From assembly GCA_016490735.1 (NCBI GenBank), contig JAEMWC010000104.1:1385957-1449956 (forward strand): a DNA stretch of 64,000 bases, read 5' to 3'. Source of the DNA: Pachyseris speciosa (lineage: Eukaryota > Cnidaria > Anthozoa > Scleractinia > Pachyseridae). Shown in pieces: positions 33,149-45,019 of this stretch. Position numbers and translations under genes: made by a program. The notes beneath the pieces were generated by a model. That model was given only the letters and a program-made list of their open reading frames with translations, did no database searches and was not told the DNA's origin. Positions within the stretch are counted from its first letter, which is position 1. Each line of letters starts with the position of its first letter.

Positions 33149-34559
33149 CGCAGACATAAGCTTATACTTGGAATTGCAAAAATAACTATTCCACCTGGTA
33201 AATTTTACATTCAAGGCTTTTACAAGCTATTTGACACCGGAGTCCCTATAACATTCCGAAGCGTTTGCCGGCCTACCGTCACTTTCGTTGCTTGTAGACG
33301 AAACAACGAAAGCTCCAATATTTCACCAACGTTTCGCCCCAAATCGGCAAAATTAGCCGAATTTCGTCGACCTTCGTTTGAATTTCTTTTGCACAGTACT
33401 GTTATGCGAAGAATAAGCCTTGTTTTGGTTTGAAAATTTGCCGGTAATCGAAAAAAATCTCCTATGACATCCTCTAAAGGTGGCTAAAGGTCTCATCGCT
33501 TTCTTCAATAACTCAATAATAACCGAGCTGCACAAACGGGTTTGCAATCGCCAAAGTCTATTTTCAGGATTCCTGTCAAAGAACAAACTTACCAGATGAA
33601 GTAAACGGCGATCCCTTTGGCTGGTAGCTTGTGCAATGTGTTCTGCTAGGTAGTGTGTTCACAATGCAAAGTGAACGCTCAGTAACATCCGAAGGGCCCT
33701 TTGAGCATTATGTTCTAATATTTCCATTGACGTCATTTCTCGGAATGGCTTCCTTTTAAAACAAATCATGCAGCCGGAGTGAAATGGTTTCTCTAGTCAA
33801 GTCTGAGTTCGCTTTTGTTCTATAATCTCTCTCTTATTTTACTTGAATAAGATATATTGAAATGATAATAGAAATTAACATACAAAAAGAAGTCTGCAGT
33901 AATTTGTGCCTTGACGTGTTAGAACGAAAGTTGATAACATGAAATAAGAACTGTCAAAAGAGACAACTATTTACGTTTCGGGCGTCATGGTGGTTGGATT
34001 GATTACCGAAACTGTAGACGTGAGACTTCGAGCTGAAATATTTCTTTGCGACTGTACATGTGAAGCGAGAATGAAAGTTTGATGCTGTTTGCGGAATGGC
34101 ATGTGGCATGACTTACGGAATTGCATAATTATGCGGAATCAGGTAAGATATGCAGATTTACTCATCTGAATAAATTCAACTGCAAGCGCGCCCTTTCTGT
34201 AGTATATAATAATTCTTCAGTTAAATTATCTTGGAATTCACTATTATTGATCGTGTCTGACAGCCTAACTGACAGTGAATAATCGCAAGCTAGTTGCCGA
34301 ACTCGGTCACAACAAAATACTGAAATCAGATTGGTCAGAATTTGACGAGAAATATTTCAGGGTTGAGTAGCGTTAAATCCGGATGTAACTGTTGACATGA
34401 AATCTAGATCTACATCCATTTGGCCGGCAACAATCGCTAAAACATCACACCAACCATCTGAAATCAGATAGGGCAGATTTTTTTTTTTTTTGACAGTCCT
34501 TTTAAGTGTAATGCATCAGTCAATTGAAACCCAGGCCCCCAACCCCGGGACTTTAAGAG
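33149..34559. other. No gene
   Basis: No domain or array seen in this stretch. Confidence 0.5.
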
Positions 34560-34868
34560 CGAATTTAAGAGCGAATGTCGATAAGGTTTGAGCAAAATTA
34601 GAAATGGCAAAACCAAAACTTCCTTGATACTTTGCGTGTAGTTTGTCCTTGGGATGAAACTACTTACCATGGTATTTGTTTGATTCCTAACAAAAACCTG
34701 AGTTGAGCATAAGGGGGGTGGGGGGGGGGGAGCTTAGGCCTCAAAAAGCATCTTTGGGGACATTTTGCACCATGAAAATTGGACTTTCTTTGCAAAATAT
34801 TTCAAAGAGCAACTTTCAAGATAAAAATCTGCTTATATCATAGCAAACTTTCATCCTCCCTCTCAAGA
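34560..34868. repeat. Dispersed repeat with G run, copy 1
   Basis: It matches 60915-61230 in inverse orientation: CTTGGGATGAAACTACT, AGCTTAGGCCTCAAAAAGCA, CATTTTGCACC and TTGCTCTTT-type blocks with a G run of variable length (34716-34730). It abuts the 3' end of the LINE, so it may be that family's 3' region or a later insertion. Confidence 0.7.
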
Positions 34869-34869
34869 A

Positions 34870-37800
34870 ATATGTTATGGTTGCTAAGTCGCAGTTTTGT
34901 TAGAGCTATTCTGTGTCGTATAGTGGTAACCTGATGTAGATGGTGTTCACATTTGTAATTGTCTATCGTTTTGAATAACCGGTAGGTTCTCATTTTGTTG
35001 CTTTGCTTAGCATCTTTTCTGATGTCGTTATTTATTTCACTTAGTCATCTTTGTAGTTCAATATCCTTAAGTCGTTGCCTGATCATGTTTACAGTTCCTA
35101 TGCCTGCATAGTGTGCTTTCATCCAGAGTTCTCCTAATCCTATCTGTTCCAACAAGTTTTTGATTTTTTTGCTCCAGAAAGCCTTATTTTCGTTCCATTT
35201 AATATCATTGTATGCTATTTGGGATAATTTATTTTCATTTTTGGTTAAGGTTAACCAGAACTTAAAGTTCCTACATTGGGCTTCAATTATCATTGGGAAC
35301 CTTCCTGTCTCAGCCCTGCACGCATTGTTATTGCAGTATTTATTAACTCCCAGCAACCACTTTAGGAATTTATTTTGAACTAATTCTGCTGGATCCTTTT
35401 CTAATTTCCCATTGCAATCAATCCCCCACACTTCACTCGCATAAAAGAGTATGGGAGATATCAATGCATCAAATAACTTCATCGTTAATTTTATATTTTC
35501 TCTGAAGTGGTCTCCCATCTCTTTCCGTAATTTATAGAGTGCTTTTAGTGCAACTTTCTTCAACTCTTGCCTAGCGAGATTAAAGTTTCCAAAAGGACTC
35601 ATTATGAGTCCAAGATATTTATAGGATTTGACATTTTCCAGTTCATCAGCCCCGTATCTGAACAAGTAATTGTTTAAAGACTTACCACAGTTATTAAAAA
35701 TCATAATTTTCGTCTTGTCTAAATTTACACTTAAATCGGCATTTTTGCAAAAAGATTCCAGCTTATTAAGGGTTATTTGAAGGCTTTTTGCTGATCTAGA
35801 GAAGATCACTAGATCGTCCGCATATAAGAGACAATTGATAGACTTATCACCTAGCATGATGTCGGTTGGACTCGCCGTATTTAGGAATTTTGGTAGATCA
35901 CTCAGATAGAAATTAAAAAGAGTAGGTGACAACATGCAACCTTGCTTTACCCCGGCAAAACAGGGAAATGATTCGGTTAAATTGTTATTAATTTTAATTG
36001 CCGATTTATCATTTGTGTACATGGATATTAAAACGTCTAGGAAACGTCCTTGCCGAATGCCTTCTTTTCTCAGTTTGTCGAATAGTTTTTGTCGGGGTAT
36101 ACAGTCAAAGGCTTTTCTAAAGTCGACGAAGCATGAAAAGAGTAAATTTCGGTGCTTCTGTGGTTTAGATTTCACGTACTTGTCAATAAGCATTTTTAAT
36201 GTGAAGATGCTATCAACTGTGCCGTGCATTTTTCTGAAACCACCTTGTTCAGCTTTCAAAATTCCTTTTTGAACCATGAAGTCGTACAGTCGATTGTTGA
36301 GTATAGATGTAAAGAGCTTGCCTAACGCAGAAAGCAAAGTGATACCTCGGTAATTTTCAACTTTGGATCGATCATCCTTTTTGTGAATAGGTACAATGAG
36401 GCCAAAACTCCAGAGAGTAGGGTATTTGCCAGTATCTAAGATTCGATTAAATAAGTTTATTAAATGCCCTTTAATGTCGTCCTTTCCGATTTTTATTACT
36501 TCATTTAATATATTATCGATACCTGGAGATTTGTTTGCCTTCAGTTTGGTAATTGCAGCTTCGAGCTCTTCATCAGTTATTGGATAATCAAGTGGGCCTT
36601 CCACTCTTTCGTTGCTGTGGGTTTCCATATTCGTCTCCGGATCTAGTATATTATTTAAAGGGGTCGCATTCTGTTGCTTAAAGTATTTATAAAACTGTTC
36701 CGTACTCACTGTTTCAGCTCCATGTGTTTTTCTGTTTCCTAAACTAAAGATTTGTCCGATTTGTCGCCAGGTCTCTTTGGTCTCTTTGGTCTCTTCATAT
36801 CGATATTAGACATGCCTTTGCTGATATACTCGCGTTTCTTCCGTCTACAAGTTTGTTTGAACCTCTTCTTTTTGTCGCGCAATAGTTGTCTAAGTTCTGA
36901 ATTATTAACGTTTTTAGAAATTTTCTTCCCGAGGGATTTCAAGTTTTCTTTTTCTGTTTCGCATTCCTGATCAAACCATTTGTTTTGTGATTTGCATTTA
37001 GTTTTGCTGCCTCTTGCTTTCAATCCAGCTTCTTTGCATGCTTCCACCAAATTTTCACTTATTAATTCAGACGCAGTATCGATGTTATCATGTTTTACGG
37101 CTGCTTTTAACCTGGATTGAACTGTTTGCGATTTGAGACCATCCTTAAGTCTGTCCTTAGACTTGATATTCCAGTAAAGCCTATTATATTCGGTTAGGAT
37201 GATTTCGGCTGATGTTTCAAGCGAGTCTCGGTTAACAAAGTTAGCTTTTATCGCGAATGATAGCTGACAGTAATCCGATAAATGTGGCATTAGTGGATTA
37301 ACAATAAGATATTGCACATTCCTTAGCATACTTTTTGATCCTATGACATAATCAACAACACTGCTACCGTTATAATGAAAGCAGGTCTTTTTACCTTCCA
37401 GGTCACCAACAATTCTTCCATTGAAGATTCGTAAATTTAACGCTGTGCATGTTTCTAACAAATTTCTCCCCCTAGCGTTCACGGTACCTGAATCTTGTGA
37501 CCGTCTTACGCATTGTTCGTCGTTCTCATAGTCCTCAGGGACATTCAGGAAAGTGCTGTCATCCTCCAAGACCGTTTCCTGAATGTCACCCGTTCGTGCA
37601 TTATAATCACCCTGAACAATTATGTCACCCTTTTGTGAAAGTAAAAACATTTCTTCTTCTAATTCCCCAATTAAATCTTCGCTGCTATTTCTTTCATAGT
37701 TTGGTGGGCTTAAATAAACTGTTCCTTGGTATATAGCCTTTTGAAAGTTAAAGTGAGTTTTATCAAGTTTACACCATATTATGTTCTTGTTTTCAGACGG

Positions 37801-38058
37801 GATGTAGCTGACTCCTTTAGCGAGATTTTGATTTATATATACAGATAGTCCCCCGGAAGATCGGTTTCCCGATTGATTCCTACACTTAATAAAATGTTTA
37901 AATTTACTTATATTCATCTCTGATTTATAAGTTGCATGTGTTTCAACAAGTGCAAAAATGTCATGCTTGTTAATTACGCCTAAGAAATCGTCTGTTTTTA
38001 GTTTATTTCCTAGAATGCTACTGTTAAAACCATTCAAATTCCAGAACCCTATTCCCAC
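34870..38058 (-). pseudogene. LINE ORF2: endonuclease and reverse transcriptase
   Basis: The start is ATG 38058 (M-G-I-G-F-W-N-L-N-G-F). The endonuclease part has N-L-N-G, V-E-T-H at about residue 40, G-D-Y-N-A-R and S-D-Y-C, the EEP-family landmarks. The frame then breaks in a 9-base microduplication at 36772-36798 (TCTCTTTGG repeated): the reverse transcriptase continues from the next frame. It has F-V-D-F-R-K-A-F-D, G-V-K-Q-G-C-M-L-S-P-T-L-F-N, then LLYADDLVIF (catalytic YADD) and K-Y-L-G. A TGA at 35047-35045 is followed in frame by a LINE-like C-terminus (K-M-R-T-Y-R-L-F-K, then H-R-I-A-L-T-K-L-R-L-S-N-H) to about 34870. Intact length would be about 1050 residues. It would nick DNA and prime reverse transcription from the LINE RNA. 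Confidence 0.9.
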
Positions 38059-38095
38059 GGAATGTGAAAAGAAAATGGAAAGGGATTACTTATCT

Positions 38096-39105
38096 CTAGC
38101 ATCTCGCTCTTAAATACTCTGCAATTAGGTTGAGAGCTTGTAATGGTTGATTATTGTGATAGGTCCTTCTTCGGCGTTCGTTGTAGGGCTGTTCTCTCTG
38201 AGGGCCGACTGGGACGCGGGCCAAACCACGTCGATTCCTTGGCAAGCTTTCCAGGTTTCTGCCCCGAAGTCCTAAGTGATGTTTGATGTTCGTTACAAGT
38301 TTCTTTGTACCGATTTTGTTGTTCAGGTGAACGGCATCATAGAATACTTGCTCAATTAAGTTTCCGTAGTTGTCGCACGTTACTCTTTTATTATCAATGA
38401 AAGTCACATCTAGATCCGTGCAAATGCTTTCATATTTGCAGTTTATTTCATCAATAAGCTGGTTTTTACTGTTGTCCCGTGGGACGTAGGTCACTCCTGA
38501 AATTGCTATCGTACTGTTCGGCCATCTATGCTTTAGATTGACGATGCAGCTTTCCATGTTTGTTCTTATTTCGTTTGCGGTCAGTTTGCCAACATCATTT
38601 ATACCGGAATGGATTACAATGTAATCATAATCATTTCTTTCCTGCATGTGGTTGATGAACTGCCTAATTTCCCTCGTTCCCCCAGCGATGATCTGTTTGT
38701 TTTTACATAACGATTTGGGGCAAACTTACGTTGCTGTATTCCTCTTAATTATTATCGAATCCCCTAACAACAGCACCGGTCCCTTTGCTATGATACTCGC
38801 TCATTTGGGTTGTACACATGATTCTGATTTGAGGAGGATGTAAAAGCAAGTTGATCGTCTGGCTGGGAGCTTGGTGGTTGCGTTCTTGCAGCAGAGGGAC
38901 TTGAAGTAGTAGCAGATGATGGATTAGGTTGCGTGCTTGGTGGGTTAGATTCAACGATCGAGCGATTTTCCTCGACTAAAGTTTCATACCTGTTTGACGT
39001 AGCGACTGCGTACGTATACTCATTTGAGTCCGCTATTACCGTTGAAAGTTGTGGTGACACGCCTCGAGTTGCGAGCAATAAGAATCGGTCACCACAACTT
39101 TCAGG
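38096..39105 (-). pseudogene. LINE ORF1 with SGNH esterase domain
   Basis: The segment 39078-38788 is a Ser/Thr/Pro/Gln-rich linker (S-N-P-P-S-T-Q-P-N-P-S-S). The frame shifts near 38797 into G-P-V-L-L-L-G-D-S (SGNH block I), meets a TAA at 38728-38726, and goes on in frame with I-H-S-G-I-N-D-V-G (block III, GxND), ending with D-A-V-H-L-N (block V, DxxH) and a basic tail at 38096. The catalytic Ser, Asn, Asp and His are all visible. The N-terminus is cut off by the MITE at 39109. ORF1 esterases are thought to assist RNP or membrane interactions, not established. Confidence 0.85.
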
Positions 39106-39108
39106 TTA

Positions 39109-39690
39109 TGTATCAGTCAATTCCAAAAGCGCCCATCCCCCCCCCCCCGACCTCCCGGAGAACACCCGGGCATTTGACAATTTTGAAAATTGATCAAATG
39201 CCCCCCTGTGTTTCCAGTTTAGACGGTCAAATGCCCCACCGTCAGGGCCTCAAAAAAGGCAAATCAAGTATAATCTATAGCAAATCACTCGTTGCATGAA
39301 GCATTTTGACATGCTCCACGCTCAAACTAAATATTTTAATCTAAAATCGCTTACCTTTGCAAACCTAATCAGAAAAATTGTGCGCCAAAACTCTTTTCCG
39401 ATCTCTTTTGTCGGCACTCCAAACTTTGAATAAAGGAATATCAACTGTATATTTAGTAAACAACGGAAAACCTACGCGGAATCTTGAATTAAGTGAAGGG
39501 AGCGAAGCGGTTCCCGAGATGAATGAATGAATATTTGCGCGCGAAAGAGACGCGAAACCCTTTAGCTGGCAACCGCCGAACAGTGTTTAGCCGATAGTCA
39601 AATGCCCCACCGTGCAGGACACATTTCGAGTAAAATACCCGGGGTATGCCCGGAGGGGGGGGGATGGGCGCTTTTGGATTGACTGATACA
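39109..39690. mobile_element. MITE with TGTATCAGTCAATTCC ends, inserted in LINE 5' region
   Basis: The arms TGTATCAGTCAATTCCAAAA and the inverse match for about 70 bp, including a C/G run. TTA is duplicated at 39106-39108 and 39691-39693, the duplication size of PIF/Harbinger. TCAAATGCCCCACCG occurs in both arms. Confidence 0.85.
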
Positions 39691-40507
39691 TTAGATGTGT
39701 GTTAGTCACTGTTACTCTTGGGCTCCTGGTATAGTGTAGCAACGGGATAAGGATATAGATGCGCATGATGTGCGTCCTTTTTTGACGACAATCGGTGGGC
39801 ATTAAAATCTTGCAAATCATTATCTCCCTTAAGTGAAAGACAGAAAGAATTTTTGAATGAAATTTTTTCAAGAGGATGAGCAGACTGGGTTCAAAGCAAA
39901 TCTTGATACAGTTTCAAAGACCACGAGGAAGGCCAGAAGTGAAGAGAACATGCTTGAGTTTCAGATATCTTAGTTTCTAGCTTCCCGTTTAGTGGCCTCT
40001 GGCTTTAGTAGAAAAGAAGCCTCACAAACCGCAAAGCTAGTCATACGTCAACGCCCACTATCAAATAAACGCCTCGTTTCTAATAAATGTTCCCCCTGAG
40101 GTGTTAAGTTTGTATTAGATGCTCCCTCTAATAAGCGCCCCTGTTCTAATTGACGCCTTCCCCCCCCCCCCCCCCCCCAAAAAAAAAAAAAAAAAAAAAA
40201 AAGAAGGCTGCCTAAGAAACCAAGGAAACGCTCCATAGAGTAAAATCATGCAATTTATTAAGTTCCTTCCTTGCTTGGTCAGCAGTACAACTGCATCTTA
40301 TTCAATTCCAAATTCAAAAGTACCTATAGCACTTTTTATATTCTTAATTTCTGTATCTATGTGTCAGCAACTTTATTTCGGTCATCAAGGAACGGCACAT
40401 TTTCGATTTCCACAAATTTTGACAGTGAATTAAAATGAAATAAACGCCTCTTTCTAAATAAACGCCTCATGCGATCATATCTTGTAGTATTAGTAGCAGG
40501 AAGAAAT
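39691..40507. other. No recognised gene
   Basis: Contains AATAAACGCC-type MITE debris (40060-40160, 40437-40475) and adjoining C and A runs (40158-40201), likely an assembly weak spot. A plus-strand frame around 39890-40040 (F-L-A-S-R-L-V-A-S-G-F-S-R-K-E) looks helical but is unassigned. Confidence 0.4.
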
Positions 40508-40660
40508 CAGGCCCCAGTTGTTCAAAGAGCGGATAACTCTATCAAGCGGATAAATCGATATCCAGTGGATAAAATGTATCAGTTGCGATGCATTTTGTCC
40601 GCTGGATAGCGACTTATCCACTGGATGGAGTTACCAGCTCTTTAAGCAACTGGGGCCTGA
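40508..40660. mobile_element. Harbinger-type MITE (GGCCCCAGTTG ends)
   Basis: TCAGGCCCCAGTTG and its inverse bound a 153-bp near-palindrome with GGATAAATCG and TATCCACTGGAT motifs. The tips resemble those of the Harbinger at 1215. Confidence 0.8.
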
Positions 40661-41009
40661 TATTTTTCAAGCTCTTCTCAGGCACGTCTCGAGTTGCGAG
40701 CAATAAGAACCGGTCAGCGGAAACGCGCACAAACATAAACACCACACTGAACCCTGAGTAGGCATGAAATCGTGGAACTTCGCAGCTTTCGAACTATACT
40801 AGGTATACCTATCGATAGAGTGCCAACGAGACTGAAACACTCAAATCATCTACATATATCCATTCGCTGTGATTATTTACAGCTACCGTGAAATGATGAC
40901 CGACACCGCAACGTACCATGCCTTTGAGTTCACAACTTTCACCTACAAGTTGACAGTCTCTTTCGAGTCTTGACTCGTTCCTCGATTCCTGCGAGTTATC
41001 GAGGCTCAG

Positions 41010-41022
41010 CTATCGAGAATCG

Positions 41023-41065
<43 letters not shown>

Positions 41066-41294
41066 GGAGTGAAACACGAAAATTTGGTTTATCAACGGAG
41101 TTGATAATGTGAATTGACCACCGTACAGGGATTCGATTAGCTGACGTTTCGAGCGTTAGCCCTTCGTCGGAGGGAACACTGGTACATAAACCGTTACCGC
41201 TGATAAAAACTTTGATATCAAGAAAGGCCAGGGAAGTTTCCGAAATAATCTCGAGCAAAAACTGATCTTTCAAATTGGCACTCTTAATCCCCAC
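41010..41294 (-). pseudogene. Penelope-like reverse transcriptase fragment plus tail
   Basis: The minus strand reads E-T-S-L-A-F-L-D-I-K-V-F-I-S-G-N-G-L-C-T-S-V, the conserved stretch just before the K-P-T-D block of Penelope-like RTs, and then breaks into the tail GACGAAGGGCTAACGCTC and GAAACGTCAGC. The same tail occurs inverted at 41400-41512. Only about 30 RT residues remain. Confidence 0.6.
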
Positions 41295-41399
41295 GGTATC
41301 AACGAGCGCTTTTCATTCAATTAATTTATTCCTGTTTTTCACGTTACCATGTTACCACCAATAGCGTAGCTCCATTTTCTGTGTATAAACCATACACAA

Positions 41400-41512
41400 C
41401 CCACAATTCCTCCATTCGCTCCGACGAAGGGCTAACGCTCGAAACGTCAGCTAATCGAATCCCTGTACGGTGGTCAATTCACATTATCAACTCCGTTGAT
41501 AAACCAAATTAT
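41400..41512 (+). repeat. Penelope-type tail, inverted copy
   Basis: It is the inverse of 41080-41180, nearly identical: CCGACGAAGGGCTAACGCTC, GAAACGTCAGC, then GGTGGTCAATTCACATTATC. The motif resembles the hammerhead-ribozyme-bearing tails known from Penelope-like elements, but the core has C where an active hammerhead has U. Confidence 0.55.
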
Positions 41513-41570
41513 CGAGAATCGAGTCGAGGATCGCGTCTCGCAAGATCAGAGATAATGAGCTTGTCGCTTG

Positions 41571-41580
41571 ACTGATCACT
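41571..41580. repeat. 10-bp target-site duplication, left copy
   Basis: ACTGATCACT directly precedes CGGCGTCGAC. The identical ACTGATCACT at 53514-53523 directly follows GTCGACGCCG. The target itself is nearly palindromic. Confidence 0.95.
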
Positions 41581-42837
41581 CGGCGTCGACAAAACGAGGA
41601 TCGGATCGGATCACGGATCGGATCGGATCACAGATCGGATCGGATCGGATCACGGATGGGAAAAGAGTAATAAACACATTGGAGAAATGCTGACATATTG
41701 TGACATATTGCGTGACATACTGGAGCAAGTGATTTCCCTCCATGGAAAGTAATTCCCGACATGTAGTCTCCTTCACGGCTGTCGCCATGGACGAAAGCAA
41801 GCGGAAGGGACGCATTATTTTATCATTCAGTTATAATTTCTTTTTTTAATATCATCTTACGTGTTTATTTACTTTTTCTATATTTGATATTATTTTAGCA
41901 AGGGCAAGAGAAGAGACGAAAAACGAGGTGGGGAGTAACGTTTTTTAGATGTGACGATTAAAGTGTAGTGTACGCGAGCGATTTTATATTTAGTTAAATC
42001 CATGTTGGCTTCTTCTATGAACTCGCTCAGCTCCTCTTAACCTAAATCGCAGTTATTACACGCCAAACGACTTAAATTCCACGAGTATATGGAACTCAGT
42101 GATGAACAGTTAGAGATCGCACAATAATTTTGGCCGTCTAGTTGTGAAATCATCACGTATTTTTCGTATTTTAGGTCACAGTGGTTATAGCACATAATTA
42201 TTAAAAGAGCCAAGGGGTTTGTATTACAATACGAAAATACGCGATGATTTCATAACTAGACGGCCAAAATTATTGTGCAATCTCAAACTGTTCATCACTG
42301 AGTTCCATATACTCGTGGAATTTAAGTCGTTTGGCGTGTAATAATTGCGATTTAAGTTAAGAGGAGCTGAGCGAGTTTATAGAAGAAGCCAACATGGATT
42401 CAACTAAATAAATCGCTCGCGTACACTACACTTTAATCGTCACATCTAAAAAACGTTACTCCCCACTATGGCGCTCATTTACGGACAAAATTGTACGTGT
42501 ACATTTATCAAATTTCTGTTCGATTTCATCATTGTTATGAGTAATATATCAAATTTTAAAGATGTATAAATCAATTTTGTGTGCGATAAATCGAAGTTGT
42601 GCAGCTTTTATCGATTTCGTACTCAGATTGTATAGGTCATTCATGCGTGACAACTACAGCTAAAAGATACTGATAAAACTAAAAGATGTGGAAGCGGAAA
42701 TGATTTGTGAAACAGGAAGTCAGTCGATCGTACGTTTGGAACTCCAAAAACCTGCTTGTATCCTTCATTTCCTGAAAACTAAATTATATATTCTATAAGA
42801 GACATAGGACTAAAAGATAAATCACGACTACAGCTAA
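41581..42837. repeat. Left terminal inverted repeat of the 11.9-kb element
   Basis: Homologous to 52821-53513 inverted, with 539 bp of palindromic insertion at 41928-42466 removed. GGATCGGATC repeats occupy 41597-41660. Confidence 0.92.
41928..42466. mobile_element. Palindromic foldback element inside the left TIR
   Basis: GTGGGGAGTAACGTTTTTTA and its inverse start two arms of about 250 bp around a centre near 42197, including CAAACGACTTAAATTCCACG. The right TIR at 53165-53176 lacks it and reads GAGGTGGGGTATGGCGC-like sequence on the opposite strand, a natural empty site. Two mismatching bases at the junction leave the exact duplication unclear. Confidence 0.85.
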
Positions 42838-42961
42838 GTCATTTCTGACAGATGATCTTAACCAAGCGGAAATAGAATGACCACAACCTGATTGCCCGTA
42901 CGACTCGGAATGCAAGGAGTTTTGCCAAGATGGCGGACTTGCTGGATTGTTTATAGCAGCA

Positions 42962-43325
42962 TAGCCCGTTTCACGGATATTGGACGCCATATTGAATAAA
43001 TTGATTTCGCAAAGGACTATGGGTCAAAAAAGGGGCATAATTTCCAAGATGGCGTCGCTTGAGCGGGGAGATGCGGAAAATGAGTGTAGATTATTTTAAA
43101 GGCTGGGGAGTGGAAAAGCTCAGAAAGGGAAGTCCCTGTAGGAAACACAAAGAAACAAGGATTGTGAAACCTTGCAGTTTTTGCACGTAAATTGGAGCTA
43201 AAAGTAGTGAAAAGTGTTAGAGAAAATCAGAGAGAAGTTGAGAGAGAACGTGTAATAAAATTAACTTTAGAAGAAGGGAGACTCAATCTTCCTGACCCGG
43301 AAAGGTAACTCGAAGGATGGGATCA
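42962..43325. repeat. Inverted copy of the transposase 5' region, left arm
   Basis: Read on the minus strand it matches 45020-45365 read on plus, including ATGGCG(T)C, the transposase start codon context, and CATCTTGGAAATTATGCCCC. The homology ends just after GGGCTATGC. Together the arms could form a hairpin with a 1.7-kb loop. Confidence 0.85.
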
Positions 43326-43439
43326 TTGGGGGGCAAAGGGGGCATCGCTTCGCCGCTGGCTTGTTGTTGACGCTGTGAACTTGTGGATTGTGGAATTTTT
43401 TTTTTCAAGTCGCACGCGATGATATTGTTAAATTAATAT

Positions 43440-43501
43440 ATGGGTGGAGGTGACCACTGTGCCGTGTTTGGCTGTTCCAATGATCGGAGAAATCCAGAAA
43501 G
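43440..43501 (+). pseudogene. Possible first exon of a THAP-like gene
   Basis: ATG 43440 opens M-G-G-G-D-H-C-A-V-F-G-C-S-N-D-R-R-N-P-E and then GAAAG|GTGATA, a plausible donor. C-A-V-x-G-C-x-N is the start of a THAP zinc-dependent DNA-binding domain (C-x2-4-C). Nothing downstream to 45019 continues the domain, so the gene is truncated or its exons are too decayed to see. It lies between the inverted arms of the 11.9-kb element. Confidence 0.45.
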
Positions 43502-45019
43502 GTGATATTTTTCGCATTTGATTTTAAAGAACTGATCTCGCATTTCTGGAAGTTAACAAGCATGTGATAACACTGATGAAGTTACGAATTAGTGTAAATA
43601 GCCAATTCCTTGGTCAATTGTTTGTAGTATCTTCAAGTCTTGTGACACTTATTCTGTCCACATGGCTTCCTTTTCTTGCATTAGAGCTTAAGCCTCTCAT
43701 CTTCTGGCCATCACGAGGACAAGCACAGAATTAGTAACCTGACTGTTTTAAGAAATAAAAGAATGTCATTGCCTCTTCAGAGGCCCTCATTAGCCCTGGC
43801 TAATGGACAGATATATTTACAAAGGAAGAACTACTGCTAAGCTTTTGGTTGCCTGCACACCTGTGGGAACAGTTTCCTTTGTGACATGTGCGGCAGGAGG
43901 AGGAATGAGTGATAAAAGACTTGTGTGGTAAAAGACTTGTGGGATTCTATCCAAATTTGAACCTGGACACACATCTTAATATCTGAGCTACCATTGGACA
44001 CGTTTGACCTATTTGACCACATGGCAGTAGTTATTTGTGCAATTGTTAACCTTCAAGAACCAATCATACAAAGTCTGCACTGTCAATAATTTTGTAGTTA
44101 TGAGACACAGTTAATTTATTTTTTCAATGATACAGTTTTTTAAAAGATATTTACTAGAACCCAGTCAAATTCGAAATTGAAACTGAGAGGTTAGAATCCT
44201 TTCACTTATTTTTTTCCTCAACATATGGACCCTGAATTGGACATCAAGCACAATCATGAAAAGAATGGATAAAACTGTCCACTAGATGAATTGCTATTCA
44301 GAGGATACGTCTTCACAAAACCAAATATGCTAACCAATGGATAGTGGTTCATTGAGATGATAGCATTGCATTGAACAACATAGCCTTAGAAATGTAAATT
44401 TGTTTTACACCTTAATTTGAGAAGGTTAAATTCTGTCTAATTAATAAGATCTGTAGTAGAGCAGGAGTCGCACTACAGCCTCTTCAAGGAAATCAGTATT
44501 TATATCCACCTCTTGACAATGCAAATTACAATCAGGGGCAGCTGTTCTCACAAACCTTTGCTTTTACAAAACAGTAGGCAATGTTGCCACTGATTCCATG
44601 GTATTTAGGTTCTTTAACATGCCCGGACAAAAATAGTGATTTTCCATCTCTTAGTGCCTCCTTTCCTCCTGTCTTGATACCTACGGCCTTGTTTTTATGA
44701 ATTTAAATGTGGGTATCAATATTATTAATTGAGGGACTGTTAATTGGTAAGAGTTTATGCCACCTATATGTGCATGGTCTGTTCTGCAATAACTGTATAA
44801 TATGAGCTAGTGAATGCAATAAACTCATCCAACTACATACTTTTTCTTCAAACAAAAATTTCGAGACCAGGGAATTATTGCTTATTAGTTATTGGAGATC
44901 ACTGTGACAATTAGACCGGCTTTGAATTCAGTCAAACACTATAACTTACTCACTTTCATCCCAATATCTTTCCACATTGATCTGTGATAGCTCAGGGTTG
45001 CTGAATACACTACCTTCTC
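43502..45019. other. Loop between inverted arms, no gene
   Basis: AT-rich, no further coding signal seen. Confidence 0.5.

Larger units (their letters stand above)
34870..39105 (-). mobile_element. CR1/L2-like LINE, nearly complete but inactive
   Basis: Minus-strand order: ORF1 with an SGNH esterase domain (39105-38096), then ORF2 with an apurinic-type endonuclease and reverse transcriptase (38058 to about 34870). An esterase in ORF1 is characteristic of the CR1/L2/Rex1 side of the LINE tree. The 5' end is interrupted by a MITE at 39109-39690. The 3' coding end runs into a dispersed repeat. At least two frameshifts and two internal stops make it non-functional. Confidence 0.85.

Noticed and set aside
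42793..42990. Small protein M-A-S-N-I-R-E-T-G-Y-A on the minus strand
   Set aside because: It is the inverted duplicate of the transposase start. Homology ends after about ten codons and the rest is random.
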